This document shows positions 16,270-28,910 of a stretch of DNA of 64,000 nucleotides, one piece after another (the first letter of the stretch is position 1; every line of letters starts with the position of its first letter). The DNA comes from Amphimedon queenslandica (Eukaryota > Porifera > Demospongiae > Haplosclerida > Niphatidae). The position numbers and the translations under genes are program-made. The notes beneath the pieces are model-generated. The model saw only the letters and a program-made list of their open reading frames with translations, was not told the DNA's origin and did not search any database. The stretch lies in assembly GCF_000090795.2 (NCBI RefSeq), contig NW_003546391.1, positions 51,824 to 115,823 on the forward strand, in the 5' to 3' direction.

Positions 16270-17745
16270 TCAGTTATACACGTTTTCTTGTGGCAATACT
16301 TTTTCACCATCTAGTTTTATGTTAAATGAGATACCCTGTATTTCATTATCGCCTGTACAATACGTAACAAAATTAAAACACAACAGCATGCACTTACTTT
16401 TGAGAACATAATATTTCCTGCAACATAGACAGACAATTATAGTCAAAATGATGACTATTCCCAGTAGTAGCAAGGCCACACAGGCCGTGATTATAACTAG
16501 GATTATAGCAGTGTACTTACCTGCAACCAACATGACACTGCACATCAACTATTAATGATAAAAGGATTACTTGGAATGCTTTTGCTGTATCCAGTGTGGT
16601 GTATGTCCACGTCTATAAATGAAAATAAACTAACCATCATTTCTTAATAGCTCAATGTGTCAATGCGTGAAGTCTAACTTACCAATTTGGACCTTTTCGC
16701 TTGTTGCAGTTCCAGCATCATTACTAACGATACACTGATACTCTCCTTTGTAATCCTCTGCAAGGGGAGAGATTGTTAGCTCAGAGTAGCTAGACTGAGT
16801 GTCTACTGTGACATAAGGATCATTGTCAGGCTCAAGCAATGAGTTATTATGTTCCCATGTCACGTTAACGGAGTCATCATAGGTACAATTGATGGTAATA
16901 GATTCGTCATTTTGATGAGTGATAATATTAACAGTTGGGAGGCCTGCAAGTGAATAATATAAAGTTAATTATTTATTAATTTAGTCAGCTTACTTATTAC
17001 ATTGACTCTAACACTAGTCTCACGAATGTCTCCATGCATATGGACACTCATTGATCGACACGTGTATTCACCACTTGATTCTCTGTCAATGTTAGTTAAG
17101 TATAAGTTCAAAGGAGGATTATTAACAACTATAGTCAATTGACTACCATCCCTGATCCATACATAACGTGGAGTACCAGCATTACCAGGATCAGAGCATG
17201 TTAGTGTTAGATTAGATCCTTCAATAACATTAACTGTCCCATTAGGAAATACAATTGGATTAAGGAAAGCTAAAAAAAACACAATGTTATAATATGAACT
17301 ATATTATATAGGGCTGACATACAGTATGTTCCAAAGGTAACAATGTTTTGAAGACCAATATTTTTTGAGGAACAGACTACAACATCTCCAACATTCACAA
17401 CAGCATCAGGAGTATGCAGAGTAAGGTAAACTGTATTAAAAGTGCTTGATATGCTGACATTTCCATCATAGTCACCATCATTAAGAACCATACTACCCAG
17501 CCACCAGACACCATCAGAGAAAGGAGCAAAGTTACCTTGATTATTGAAGAACCTGCAGATGATGCATATTGGCTCTGTCAAAGGTAAATGAATTTTCTGA
17601 TCTCTAATGATCATAATGGAAGTACTGTCTGGAGGACATTGAGCCCAAGCTAGTCCTATAGCAATAATAATAATAGCTAATTGTATGTGAGGAGAATACC
17701 TAAAGATGATGAAAGAAAGAACAGCAGAAGGAGGGCAGATGCCAT
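16270..17745 (-). CDS. Three-Ig single-pass membrane receptor (receptor A)
   Basis: The best start is the ATG at 17745: the signal peptide MASALLLLFFLSSSLGLAWA forms by splicing out a tiny intron of about 45 bases. An N-terminal Cys module follows (QCPP...CIICRFFNNQGNF...SDGVW), shared with the two neighbouring genes. Next come an Ig domain (LTLTCSD...SSGEYTC), a second typical Ig domain (INCTYDD...KGEYQC), one hydrophobic segment (YTAIILVIITACVALLLLG) and a short tail ending ENVYN. The last join, VQIG|KYTAII, keeps phase. No FN3 domains and no catalytic tail. It is first in a tandem set of three paralogues. I infer a cell-surface recognition or adhesion protein; ligand unknown. Exon joins are by eye. 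Confidence 0.75.
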
Positions 17746-17935
17746 GCTTCTCTATAATTCTCACCCCCACCCCATTCCTGTGATTTTAGATTTTATTTAA
17801 GAAAGATTTATACATGCAGTGAACAGTGAACATGTGCAATCCTGTACTAATTGTTACTAGCTTAGCTACACACAACTTATACTGCTACAGAAAGATAAGT
17901 AAACTGATTATACATTCACTGAAAGAAGTTTAAAT

Positions 17936-20438
17936 TTAAATGTTGACATAATCTTCCATATTTTCATAATCGTCTGGTGTGTCATCCTGCAAAGCCTCAT
18001 GTATTGACTTATCAGCAGAAGCAGAGGGTTGATAAGCAGGGTTGCTCTGTGTGGGTTGATGGGTGGATCCAATAAGATTCATTTGACCTGGTTGAGGTAC
18101 AGTTGTAGAAATGCAAGAAGCATTAGCTTGCATTCCTGTTACTCCTGTATCAGGTAACTCATCATGCATAACAGTAGTGGCTTGTGCACTACTTTTGACA
18201 TATTCCTGCAAATCAACATTACTTTCTAAAAATAAAGTATTATGTAAAGGAATGACAATAATTCATGGACTGACCAATTACTTCCTTTTTCCTCTTAAAG
18301 CAGTAATAGCTGATACCAAAGGTTACTGTAGCTATCACTAGCACAGTACAAATTACATTAAATACCAGTACAATCATTCCCAATGATAATGAAACACCTA
18401 GATTTTGACCATTAATGTCAAATTAATGCCAAAACACATTATTTACTTTTGTTGGTACTTAAACCATCATCACTAGTCACAGTTGTGATTATATTACTTG
18501 GTTCACTTGCTCCTATAGCATTGATGGCATAAACTAATACAGAATAACTTGCTCCTTTGGAAAGATTGTGTATTGGGAGATTAGTATCAGTGGTATTGCG
18601 AGTGCTATGATAGTTCTGTCCATTTTCATAATATACCACTCTGTATGTATGGACTGGCTGTTGCGTCAACGGATCTCTGTTATCCTATAAAGGAACAATG
18701 GTTTATACACTGTTTTACATTGTGATGGCACCAAAATACAATTACAATGCCTATAAACCAGTGAAGTAGTGAAGCACAATTAAATTATGACCAAGACCCT
18801 TCACAATGGGATGTATACTTACACTCCAAGTAGCAAAAAGAAAGGTTGAGCTGAAGGCAAGCACACTGTTGAGAGTAGGAGCTGAAGGAGCTATGACACA
18901 TGCAAATAAATGATGTCATTGTGGATATTATGCTTACAATTTGAAAGTGTTTTTGCAAATATAGTTTCTGTTGAGCTATTGCCAATGCCATTTGTAACAA
19001 TAACACTAAAATTGTAACCAGTATAAGGTTGAAGACTTGATACTATTATTCCCATTACAGATGCTCCTGTAAAAGGTATCACTCCACTACCCTCTCCATT
19101 AAAGACAGCAACATAAGACAATATTCCTCCAGTCAAAGAAGAGTAGCCATCAAAACCTAACGACCAATTCAACCTAATGCTGGTATTTGTGATATCCGAT
19201 TCAGGTGCTGCTAAGTTATACACTGGAGCAGGTCTAACTGAAAGAATAACAAATTTAGTATTTATAAATTTTACACTTTGATACACCTTTAAGTGCAAAA
19301 CAAGGTGTAAAATAAGTATTTTTATTGTGAATGGCTACTTTGAATTATTAGATCCAGTAGTACTTTGCTATCATTGATAACACCATTAGATACAGCACAG
19401 GTGTACTCTCCACTGTCATTTAGCCACTGAAGAGGTGACAAAATAAGTTCAGAATATGTTGAATGAGTAATGATGCTGATATGTGGGGTATTGTTAGGGT
19501 TTAGCTCTGTTCCATTATGTGACCAAATCACTGAATCAATCATTGGACTAGAATAAAATGAGCATCTTACAGTATGGTTGCAATCAACTGGTGACCTTTT
19601 AGTGACTAGATCAGATGCTATGTCAAGGTCTATAATTAAATAATAAGATAATGAATGACATTGATTATTTCAAACTTACAAAATACATCAACCATTACAG
19701 TACTGTATCTGTATACTCCTGGCAAATCAGTAGTACTTAGTTGACAAGTATAGTTTCCATTATTGTTTCTAGTGATATTAGTAAGTTGTAGACTCAAAGG
19801 AGGACTATTAACTACAGGAGTCAATTGACTACCATCCCTGATCCATACATAACGTGGGGTACCAGCATTACCAGGATCAGAACATGTTAGTGTTAGATTA
19901 GATCCTTCAGCAACATTAACTGTCCCATTAGGAAATACAATAGGATTAAGGAAATCTAAAGATAATAAAATGAATCTCTTAATTTAAATATTAACCAACT
20001 TACCAAACGCTCCAATAGTAATAATGTTTTGCGAACCAGCTGATGATGAAGAACATGTTAAAGTATTACCAACATTAACAACAGCATCAGGATAATTTAG
20101 AGTGAGGGCTGTTGCATTAGAAGTGCTCGTTATACTAACATTACCACTCAAGCTGCCATTGTTTAGCATAGTACTGCCCTTTCTCCATACACCATCAGAG
20201 AATGAAATAAAATTTCCATACTCATTAAAAAATCTGCATTGAAGACATAATGGTACTGTTAATGGCACATAAATAGTTCTATCATTAAAAATGATAATTG
20301 AATTAACATTAGCAGGACATTGAGCAGAAATAAAACCTATATAAATTATGGCAATAAATAAATTAAAATAGCATCTTAGTTTTAAAAGCACTCACTTAAA
20401 GACAAAGTAATGAGACACAGCAACAACACAAGTGACAT
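17936..20438 (-). CDS. Ig/FN3 single-pass receptor with tyrosine-motif tail (receptor B)
   Basis: Start ATG at 20438; the signal peptide MSLVLLLCLITLSLSFISA is completed across an intron. Order: N-terminal Cys module (QCPANVNS...CLQCRFFNEYGNF), Ig (LTLTCSDPGNAGTPRYVW), Ig (DSGEYTCAVSNG), FN3 (APVYNLAAPES...LNWSLGFDG), FN3 (SVLVYAINAIGASEPSN), one membrane segment (about GMIVLVFNVICTVLVIATV), a basic stop (CFKRKKEV) and a cytoplasmic tail of about 100 residues. The tail has NPAY (an NPXY-type PTB motif) and, at its very end, DDYENMEDYVNI, which contains YENM (the pYXXM form that PI3K p85 binds) and YVNI (the pYXN form that GRB2 binds). TGA/TAA stop at 17936-17938. No kinase or phosphatase domain. 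I infer a surface receptor that signals after tyrosine phosphorylation by another kinase. Confidence 0.8.
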
Positions 20439-20823
20439 GTTCTTAATTCTTCGATGAGTTTCTCGCACATCAGCCCACACGCTCCATAATATACTTAGTC
20501 TACTACAGTCTGAACATAAATGTCAACCCACATATTGTATTATAAGTCTATTATAAACTGTCTACTTACAATTCAAGTTTTCATAACACTACACTTTCCA
20601 TTTTCAAACTGAATAATATCCCACATTCAATAAAAAGTTTATTATACATTGATAGTATTTACAAATATTACTAATTGGCCACACTCTAAACAGTGAAAAT
20701 AGAAATCCTACAAACTAGCTGTCTAATGCAACGCTTGTCTTTTTTGCTAAATTTTAATTTTTTTTATCAAATAAAGAAAGCATATCTATGCATGCAGGTT
20801 TGTTTTAGTCTAAATCTTTTCCC
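20439..20823. other. Intergenic, nothing recognised
   Basis: AT-rich spacer between receptor B start and receptor C stop; likely the receptor B promoter and the receptor C 3' end. No motif that I can defend. Confidence 0.5.
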
Positions 20824-23330
20824 TCATTTTGCTGTTGCTTCTTTGGTTTCTTGAGTAGTCGATTCACAAGCTTCCCAAGCTATCCCCACTGGAGCTAAAG
20901 GTGATTTGCTCCCATCACCAGTATTATAAACTGACTCTTCTTTCATTGGTGTGACTAAATGGACATAAAACATACACAATCCTCAGTACTGATTGCTACT
21001 AACCTGCAACAGTCATAGTTGATCTCTTCTTATGGTAAAGGAAGCAAATGCTTAGTGTGACCACTACTGCTATTATTGAGCAAAATATGCTCGCACCAGC
21101 AACAACTGATCCAAACACAGCAGTTTTAGACAAAGCTATTGGAATTCAATCAATTATATTTACCAACAACTTATTGTCTTACCGCAAGCACTCCCTTGTA
21201 CACTAATAGTTGGCGTATCTACAATTAAAAATAACATTTTATAATACTCTTTTATTAATACTTACTGGTACATGCATTAGGAGCATTAGTGACTTGAACA
21301 GTGTTAGTCAGAACTGAAGTAGAGTTGATGCTATTGGCAGAAGTTATAGTACAATTGTATAGTCCATTCTCCACTCTTAGCACAGCTATGCTAGTGATGG
21401 TAGCATCAGTGAGATTTATAGATATGCCACTGCTACAATGAACCCTTAGATGAATCAGATCCATTCCACCATCATGGAGATAACTCCATTGAATGATGAG
21501 TGTGTCATCACCAAGTATTGACAGGACTGACTGGTTTATGGAAGGAGCTACATTTAAATATAAATTGATCACTATGTAGTCTCAACATGCAATATCTAAC
21601 CTGATGCAGCAGTTAAAAATGAGATACTCTCCGAAGGCTGACTCATGAAACTCAGCATATTACTCATTACGAACTGAGCAGTGACAGAGACAGTGTAATT
21701 GGTCACTGGTTTAAGACCAGTAATAGTATAGACTTCCATAGTCTCCCCAGAAGATGCTACAACAATAGTGATTGGATCATAGTTGCAGTCCTCAACCTTT
21801 GATAGCATAACTTGATACTGAGTTGATAGATTCCAGACAGCAGCCCAAGCAATGGTAGTCTCAGTGGAGCCGAGAGAGAGAACACTCAGTGAATGAGGAG
21901 GAGTAAGAGGATCTGTCATTACGCTCAGTCTCACTGGGTTACTAGTTCCAATGTCATTTACAGTAGTGATCGAGAATGAGTAGATGGTGGAGGGATGGAG
22001 ATTTCGAATAACAGCCTCTGTTACCATATCACCCACGATAGTGATGGTTCCATTATAGCTACTGGAAGAATAATTGATAACAATTTCTGTAATGTTGGAA
22101 TTTCCATCAAAACCCAGTGACCAGTACAAAGTGACTGAAGTGCTTGTAGTATTAGCCATTAGCCCCATCACAGGCTCAGGAGGAACTAAAAAAAGCAAAT
22201 CATGAAAATGGGAATTATAAATTCATTTACCTTGAACAGCTACAATGACTTGATTGCTGTTGGTACTGCCAACTATGTTTTCCACTATGCACACATAACT
22301 GCCACTGTCATTCATTTGTACCAGGGACAGGGTCAGCTCGGAGGTTGTGGATTGAGTGTCGATCTGAGAATCAGCGTCGATAAGTAGGCTTCCATCTTTT
22401 TGCCACGTCACATTGAATGATGAAGGATTGCCTGTATACGTACAGTTAATGGTAACAGACTCATTAGTAGTTAAAGAAATACTACCATGAGAAACAGCAA
22501 CTTCTGGAGGATCTGCATATGAAAAATTGACCTAATATGTAATGCATTTATGTATACAAGTCCTTACATTGGACATCAATGGTAACACTAGTATCCATTG
22601 TAACTCCTGGTAGTTCAGATGGCTTAGTTGAGCTACATGTGTACACTCCACTAGAGGACCTTTGAATCAGGTTCAACTGAAGATTTAAAGGAGGACTGGT
22701 GGTCTCAGAGGTGAGTGCATCACCAGTGCTGTTGAGCCACACGTAATTTGTTGTGCCTGTATTACCAGGATCAGAGCAGCTTAAAGTTAGATTACTTCCT
22801 TCAGTAACATAGGCAGTACCACTAGGAGATATTTCTGGGTTTAGAAAGTCTATAAGAAATATTTTTTAATGATGCAAAGTGTATGCATTTACTTACTGAA
22901 AGCTCCAATTGTTACAGTATTTTGACTACCAGCTTGAGTTGAGGAGCATACAAGTGTATCACCAACACTCACAACATCATCAGGATAATTGAGGGTAAGG
23001 TAAATGGTATCAGAGGTTGTTGATATGCTGACATTTCCATTGAAGTCGCCATCATTTAGAGTCAAAGTCCCACCTCTGCTCCACATGCCATCAGAGAAGG
23101 TAATCCGATCACCTTGATTGTTGAGGAACCTACAGCCTAGGCATGCAGGCTCTGTCAGTGGTACGTTGATGGTCCTGGGAGCAATGACAAAGATTGATGT
23201 TGTGTTTGCAGGGCATTGCCCTTCAGCAGCATCTGCAAAGGAATAACAATACTAATGTTTAGATCTATTGTTAGTATTGCTTACAAATGAAGAGCAAGAA
23301 GATTAAGTTCCAAAGTGTCATACAGCTCAT
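20824..23330 (-). CDS. Ig/FN3 single-pass receptor (receptor C)
   Basis: Start ATG at 23330 (MSCMTLWNLIFLLFI, signal peptide completed across an intron); stop TGA at 20826-20824. Order: the shared N-terminal Cys module (QCPANTTS...CLGCRFLNNQGD...FSDGMW), Ig (LTLSCSDPGNTGTTNYVW...SSGVYTC), Ig (INCTYTG...DSGSYVC), then FN3 (PPEPVMGLMANTTST), FN3 (TPPHSLSVLSLGSTETTIAW) and a third, weaker FN3 (APSINQSVLSILGDDTLIIQW). One membrane segment (AVFGSVVAGASIFCSIIAVV) is followed by a short tail containing EESVYNTGDG. It is the longest of the three paralogues and is divergent from the first GPR157-like receptor, with 127 bases between starts. Adhesion or recognition role inferred from the fold alone. 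Confidence 0.78.
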
Positions 23331-23457
23331 TTTCTCTTCTCTCTTCTTCTCTTTCAACTTAAGGTGCTACAATGTACAATTATTTTTTGGTTTTTTATAA
23401 CTATTAAACGCCCACAATTCATAATTAGACATAGATCATCTAGATCTAGCTCTTGCA

Positions 23458-25021
23458 ATGTTTCTTCCTCATTATGACTATGATCATGGAAATAATCTTT
23501 CTGCTGACCAGGGAGACGTCTCTCCAACCCAAGATATAGGATTCATAATAGCACTCAATATATCAGTTGGTATCGTGTGTCTCCTGTCCATCCTCGGCTC
23601 AACCTCCATCATTTTCTCGTATATCTTATACAAAGAACTGAGGACAACGGGTCGCTTCATACTCCTAAATCTCTCAGTGGCTGATTTGATAGTGGCCCTA
23701 GCTAACCTATTGGGAGCAGCAATGTCCCCTCGGTTTCGTAACGTGAATGATCCTTCTGATATCAATGATAGCTCTTCTTTATTAGCTCTATCATGTAAAA
23801 TTGATGCATTTTTTGGCCTGTTTGCCACTGATTCATCAATACTTTGGACTATAGTGCTCCTCTCTTATCTCTACATAACGCTTCATTGTTTTCGACCATC
23901 TCGTAGCTGTTTCAAGGTTTCAATGACTATCTGTATGATTATATGCTGGGGTCTGCCTCTAGCTATATCAGTTTGGTTCATAAGCAAGAACTTTTTTGGA
24001 TTCCAGCCCGGGTTTTCACCTGGTTTTTGTACTTTCACTGGTGACAATGATGGTAAAGACATCTATCGGCCTATAGTTGGCTATGAGATGTTCCTGTACC
24101 CTTCAATAATTTTTCTCACGACTATTTCTATTGCTTTCTTTTGTCATGCAAAGTGCAAGGTAAGGCTGTGCATAATGACAGCATTGCTTGAGGAAGCTGT
24201 TGCTATTATACATTGTTTTATATTACAAAGCCACAATTCCACTGCCAGCCTGCAATGAGATGCATAATTAGCACTGTTTGCAGTTTGTAAGTAGTCACTT
24301 TATAGATAATCATTTATTAGAGTAATGAACAGCTGTTACATTATAGATTATTTCACTTGATAAAACCACTCCATGCATGCAGCACTACTAGATCAATTAT
24401 GTATGATTATTATTGTATTCTCTTATAGAAGAAGCCAGTGGAGAACTATCACTATATTGAGCATCATTTGAACAGTATAAAGGCAGCAGAGAGAAAGCTA
24501 CTATTTGTCCCAATAGTGTTCATATTCATTAGAATATGGGGACTTATCACTGACGTGACTACATTTTACCTTAATGACAATCAAATTGCAACCTTAAGAA
24601 ATAGTAAAATAAGTCCTGCCTTAATCTTCATGGCGGTAAGAAATATTTAAGTATTTTTACACAACTGTAACCATAATTTTAATATCATTATTAGGGCATT
24701 GGTGATTCATCACAAGGCTTTGTTAATGGTATATTCTTCTGCTTGCTCACTCCACCAGTGAGGCAGCGTTTGCTCTTGTTGCTCTTCAAGTGTGGCCGTA
24801 TTTGTCGATGCTACTGCTGTAGCCGTTACGAGACCCTTGTGAATGATGCCTATATCACACCAACTACATCTAGATCTCTAACTATCTCTTATACTAACTC
24901 CACAGCCTCAAGGGGAGGAGGAGTTGAGGGAGAGGGAGACGGCGATAACTCTACTCTGTCACGCTCCCTTGGCACTATCAGTGCTGATATTTCATTGTAT
25001 GGCTCAAATGAGATTAACTGA
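23458..25021 (+). CDS. GPR157-like seven-helix receptor 1
   Basis: Three exons: 23458-24159, 24429-24635 and 24695-25021. The first codes for TM1-TM5, the second for loop 3 and TM6, and the third for TM7 and the tail. Family marks: LLNLSVADLIVALANLLG (TM2), SSILWTIVLLSYLYITLH (TM3, without DRY), CWGLPLAISVW (TM4), KLLFVPIVFIFIRIWGLI (TM6), and GIGDSSQGFVNG in place of NPXXY in TM7. These fit the GPR157/cAMP-receptor-like group, whose vertebrate member GPR157 is a ciliary receptor reported to couple to Gq. The palmitoylation-like Cys cluster CGRICRCYCC follows TM7. The N-terminus is short with no signal peptide, so the ligand is probably small; identity unknown. Confidence 0.85.
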
Positions 25022-25250
25022 TGTATTTATGATTACTTATATATGTACTGTTAATGATTATTATTAAGTAGATTATATTTGAAGTTAGTATACTTTTTAT
25101 AAAGATTTTGTCAATATTGCATTTTCTATTGTACCTAATGTAAGGTGGAGGAGGGTTGAATAGTGTTAAAGTTATGAATAAACTGAGCTATTCATAGCTT
25201 CAAGTCAGCATTGACAAAGGTCAGCAGCAGCTGTCCAACAGCAATATACA

Positions 25251-26982
25251 ATGGAGACTAGTTGCAATGACTCGCTTCTTGATGGAGGAAATGCTTATTA
25301 TGATGTCTTCCTCAAGATAAGCATTGGGACAATGTGCACCTTGTCTGCATTTGGATCCTCCCTTATCATACTGACCTTTATCCTTTTCAAAGACATTCGT
25401 ACCATCCCAAGGCAACTCCTATTCAATCTCTCCATTGCAGACCTACTGACTGCACTGTCTAACTTCTCTGGGATCTTCACAAATTTTGACAAGTACCTCA
25501 ACTATTGCTTAGTACCACTGGAGGACCAGAATGCAGGGATACAGAGTGCTTGCATAGCTCAGGCAGCTACAGGGCAGCTGACTACAAACTCATCAATACT
25601 ATGGACTATATGCATTGCTTTTTACATGTTGATCATTATTGTTTTTCAAAAGGAGTCAATAGCAAAGAAGCTCCTTCCATTATACTACATATTGTCATGG
25701 GGGCTACCATTTGCAGTTACAGTCTGGTTTTCTTTTGTTGGCTACTTGGGATATGATCCAGAAACAACACCAGGCTGGTGTGGGATTGTTGGAAGTAAAC
25801 TCATCACTGATGGCAATTTCACTCATAAAGAGAAGCTTGTGTTCCCTGTCGTGATTGGTTATACAGGGTTTGTCTACGCTGCATTCTTTTTGCTCCCAAT
25901 CATGTATATTGTAATCAGATGCCACATAAAAATCCTTGTAAGTTAAGATAACATTAGCCATATAGATCATATTGAAAATTTATTTTAATTGATTATAGTT
26001 CAAACGCAGACCAGATGGGAAAATGCGAATTCATTTACAAGCAGAATCCAAATCAACAGATCTCAAGATGATATTCATACCACTGATATTCATTTTCATC
26101 AGAGTGTGGAGTTTGGTTGTCGATTCTTTTGATTATTATGTTGACAGGGATCTTAAGTACAAGTTTAAGAACTCTACAGTTGGCGCCATATTTGTTTTGG
26201 CAAAGGTAATTTCAACCACTGCACATTACAATAGCAATGGCTGCCAGACAGCAACTCAACTTTAGCATTGGCTGATTTTTTAAAATGCTCATAACTCAAA
26301 AATATTTTTCAGAATCAGCTCAAACTTTCTACATAGCATAAGTACATCAATGTGTATCAGAAAATGTAATAAAATTTGAGGGTCATTTTGGAGTCATTTT
26401 TTGAAAAAACCATGGGCTATAGCCTTGGGTATTTTTCAAAATTTGGCTTGTTTTTAAAATGCTCATAAATTGCAAAATAAAATTCGAAATCGGCTCAAAC
26501 TTTCTACATAGCATTAGGACATCAATTTGTATCAAAAATAATAAAAATTAGAGTTGATTTTGGAGCCATTTTTCTGGGAAAAACATGGGCTATAGCCTTG
26601 GCAAAACATACTATATAAAGTTAATGATGAGTGTGGTATGTGATCAAAGAATTGATAGCTGTGACAAGCATTAAGGTTATAAAAACAGTCCAATGACATT
26701 ACTTTTATTATATCATAGGGTCTGGGTGACTCTTCACAAGGTTTTGCCAATGCCATCCTATTCATTGGATTCACACAAGCTGTTCGCTGGAAACTATGGA
26801 GACCGACACAGAGAGCTTATAAACGATACTGTCGCTGCTGCCGTCACAACAGAGATGAGCTAATGATGTCCAGAGTAACAGAAGCTACTCCATTAATCAC
26901 TGATGATAGCACTGGAACTGTTTATGCAACTGAGAATATAAATGACTCTTGCTATGAAGCAAATAAGAGTTTTGCTCAATAA
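25251..26982 (+). CDS. GPR157-like seven-helix receptor 2
   Basis: Same three-exon plan as receptor 1 (first exon 25251 to about 25938; last exon from about 26719; TAA 26980-26982). It starts METSCNDSLLDGG. Matches to GPR157 are the best of the set: LLFNLSIADLLTALSNFSG, SSILWTICIAFYM, LSWGLPFAVTVW, LGYDPETTPGWCG, DLKMIFIPLIFIFIRVW and GLGDSSQGFANAILFIGF. The tail carries YCRCCRH and several Thr/Ser/Tyr residues. The second intron contains an array of the 177-base repeat in reverse orientation. A tandem neighbour of receptor 1, 229 bases downstream on the same strand. Ligand and G protein unknown. Confidence 0.88.
26280..26605. repeat. 177-base-family array, reverse, in receptor 2 intron
   Basis: About two units with CCATGGGCTATAGCCTTGG core and ATCAGCTCAAACTTTCTACA. 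Confidence 0.9.
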
Positions 26983-27105
26983 CTGCTGCTATTGTAAAAA
27001 AAAAAAAATTTTAGCATGTATCTATAATGAAGCAGTTTGTTGGCAATGATTGCCATAATGATTCAGCATTTACAAAAATAATATTAAAAAAAATAATCAA
27101 AACTA

Positions 27106-28464
27106 TCAGCTATAGTTGATTTCTTCATATGATGACCAAAAAGGGGTTCTCTCATCAGAGAATGCTCTTGGTGATTCTGCTGACTGTACTTGACTGTTTC
27201 TGAAAGTGAAAGAGATCTTCCTCCACCTACAAGTGAAAGCGTTGAGCATATGCTGTCTCACTGTTTTGGTGAGTACAACAAAAAGAAGACCATTGATTAA
27301 TCCTTGACCAGAGTCACCGATACCCTGAGTGTCCATAAAAAGGATATATTATATATATATATATTTATTATTATTATTATTATAGCGTCATAACACTTAC
27401 TGATAAAATAAGAAGGGTCAATGTCACTCCTGATGGTATGTCGTCCATATCAACATCAGCAAACATCATAATGTCACTGATGCAGCTCCATATCCTTAGC
27501 AAGATAAAGAAGACCGGAATGAGCATGAACTTGTAGTCCATGTTATGGACAGAGTCCCAGAATTTCTTTTGAGTCACAAACTGAGAAGTCTTTTTCTCCT
27601 TTATAGCATAGGAAAGAGTAAAAGGGTGCGTGTGTGTATATATAGTAGAGAAAGAGAGAGAGTAGTAATAAGAGATGGTGCATAAGTAAAGTACAGACTA
27701 TCAAAATAATGAATGAAAGAAAGATAAACCCTCACCTGATCGGCTAGATACAGTCTTAGTCCAATGTAAATCACAACAGTGAGGACTATTGTCAGATAGA
27801 TCCACAAATTGTACCCAAAGATAGCAACATACTTATCGACAGTGTTAGTGTCAGGATTGTATATGATCAGTGCACACCAACTGGCAGCATTGTATGGGGA
27901 ATATCCTAATTTATGAGTCAAGAGAGCCCACAGGCAAATTCCAAGAGGCATAACGTAACTGATAATAAATGAAATAGCTAAAGAGAACAGGCCTTTCCTA
28001 GTACCAGAGTGTGAAATAGAGAAGTATAGATAGACAGCTAGTCCACTAGTCCACAGGACAGAGCTAAGAGTACTGTACATTGCGAGGAATGCCTGAGAGA
28101 TACACATTGAGTTTATGTAAGATGGTGGGGTCTGGAGCATATCCTCTGACGGATATACACCGTCCTTAAGACAGGCTGAATGCAAGGCAGTGGTATTGAT
28201 GTAGTAGCTCTCAAAGTTCCCAACGTCTCCAAAGAAATTAGAAAAGGCGACGAGGAAATCCATGATGGCAATGTTAAATAGTATGAGACGAGTGGGAGAG
28301 CGCATAGTCTTGAAGCATATGAAGGAAAGCATGACTAAAGTTGCTCCAATCATAGAGAGGAAGCAAGTGGTAGCAACAGTTATTCGTACAGAGTATCTCT
28401 GAAGAAGATAGTTATCATTAGTATGAGAGCAATTGACACCACTCAGGAGAGATTCGTACACCAT
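27106..28464 (-). CDS. GPR157-like seven-helix receptor 3
   Basis: Three exons on the minus strand: 28464 to about 27736, about 27599-27403, and about 27327 to the stop at 27106. TM2 reads LILFNIAIMDFLVAFSNFFG, TM3 SSVLWTSGLAVYLYF, the loop-2 signature LGYSPYNAASWCALI, TM6 YKFMLIPVFFILLRIW, and TM7 GIGDSGQGLINGLLFV. The extracellular loop after TM2 is longer than in receptors 1 and 2. It faces tail-to-tail with receptor 2, with 123 bases between stops. No other domain. Function inferred from family only. Confidence 0.85.
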
Positions 28465-28910
28465 TTTGACGGTTTATTAAAACCATAGATAACATCATAG
28501 ATATTATAGACTACGTAACCGGGAATCCGGGATTGGAAACAGATGACGTCACTTGTACAGACTGTGTGATTATTAATGAATGAAATTGCATCAAAATCGA
28601 CAAAAATGGTGAAAATCAAGAAGAATTGTTATGTTTGATGAGCTGTATTAATTTTCTACTGTGATTTAGCTGGTTCTAAATAGCTTATTCTCATGAAGAA
28701 AACATCAGAGATCATGATGATGCCTTTCTCTTCGTGGTTAAAAGTTTTAAAACCAAATTCAATTACCGGTAAATCTATTATAAAAAAATTTAAATAGGTA
28801 GACCAAAATAATTGCAAATGACCATAAATATTATGAGCAATGAGCTCTAAATTCTAATGCACATTATAAATTATGACATTAGGTAAAAGTTGGTACAAAC
28901 ATTCAATAAA
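28465..28910. other. Intergenic between two GPR157-like receptors
   Basis: AT-rich; holds the presumed promoter of receptor 3 and the 3' end of receptor 4. No repeat or RNA gene recognised. Confidence 0.5.

Noticed and set aside
16549-16620. Extra exon DVDIHHTGYSKS before the receptor A membrane segment
   Set aside because: It runs into a stop in frame; joining VQIG directly to KYTAII keeps phase and gives the expected membrane segment.
17270-17770. Receptor A start at MGVRIIEKHG
   Set aside because: The ATG at 17745 with a 45-base intron gives a proper signal peptide, like those of the two paralogues.
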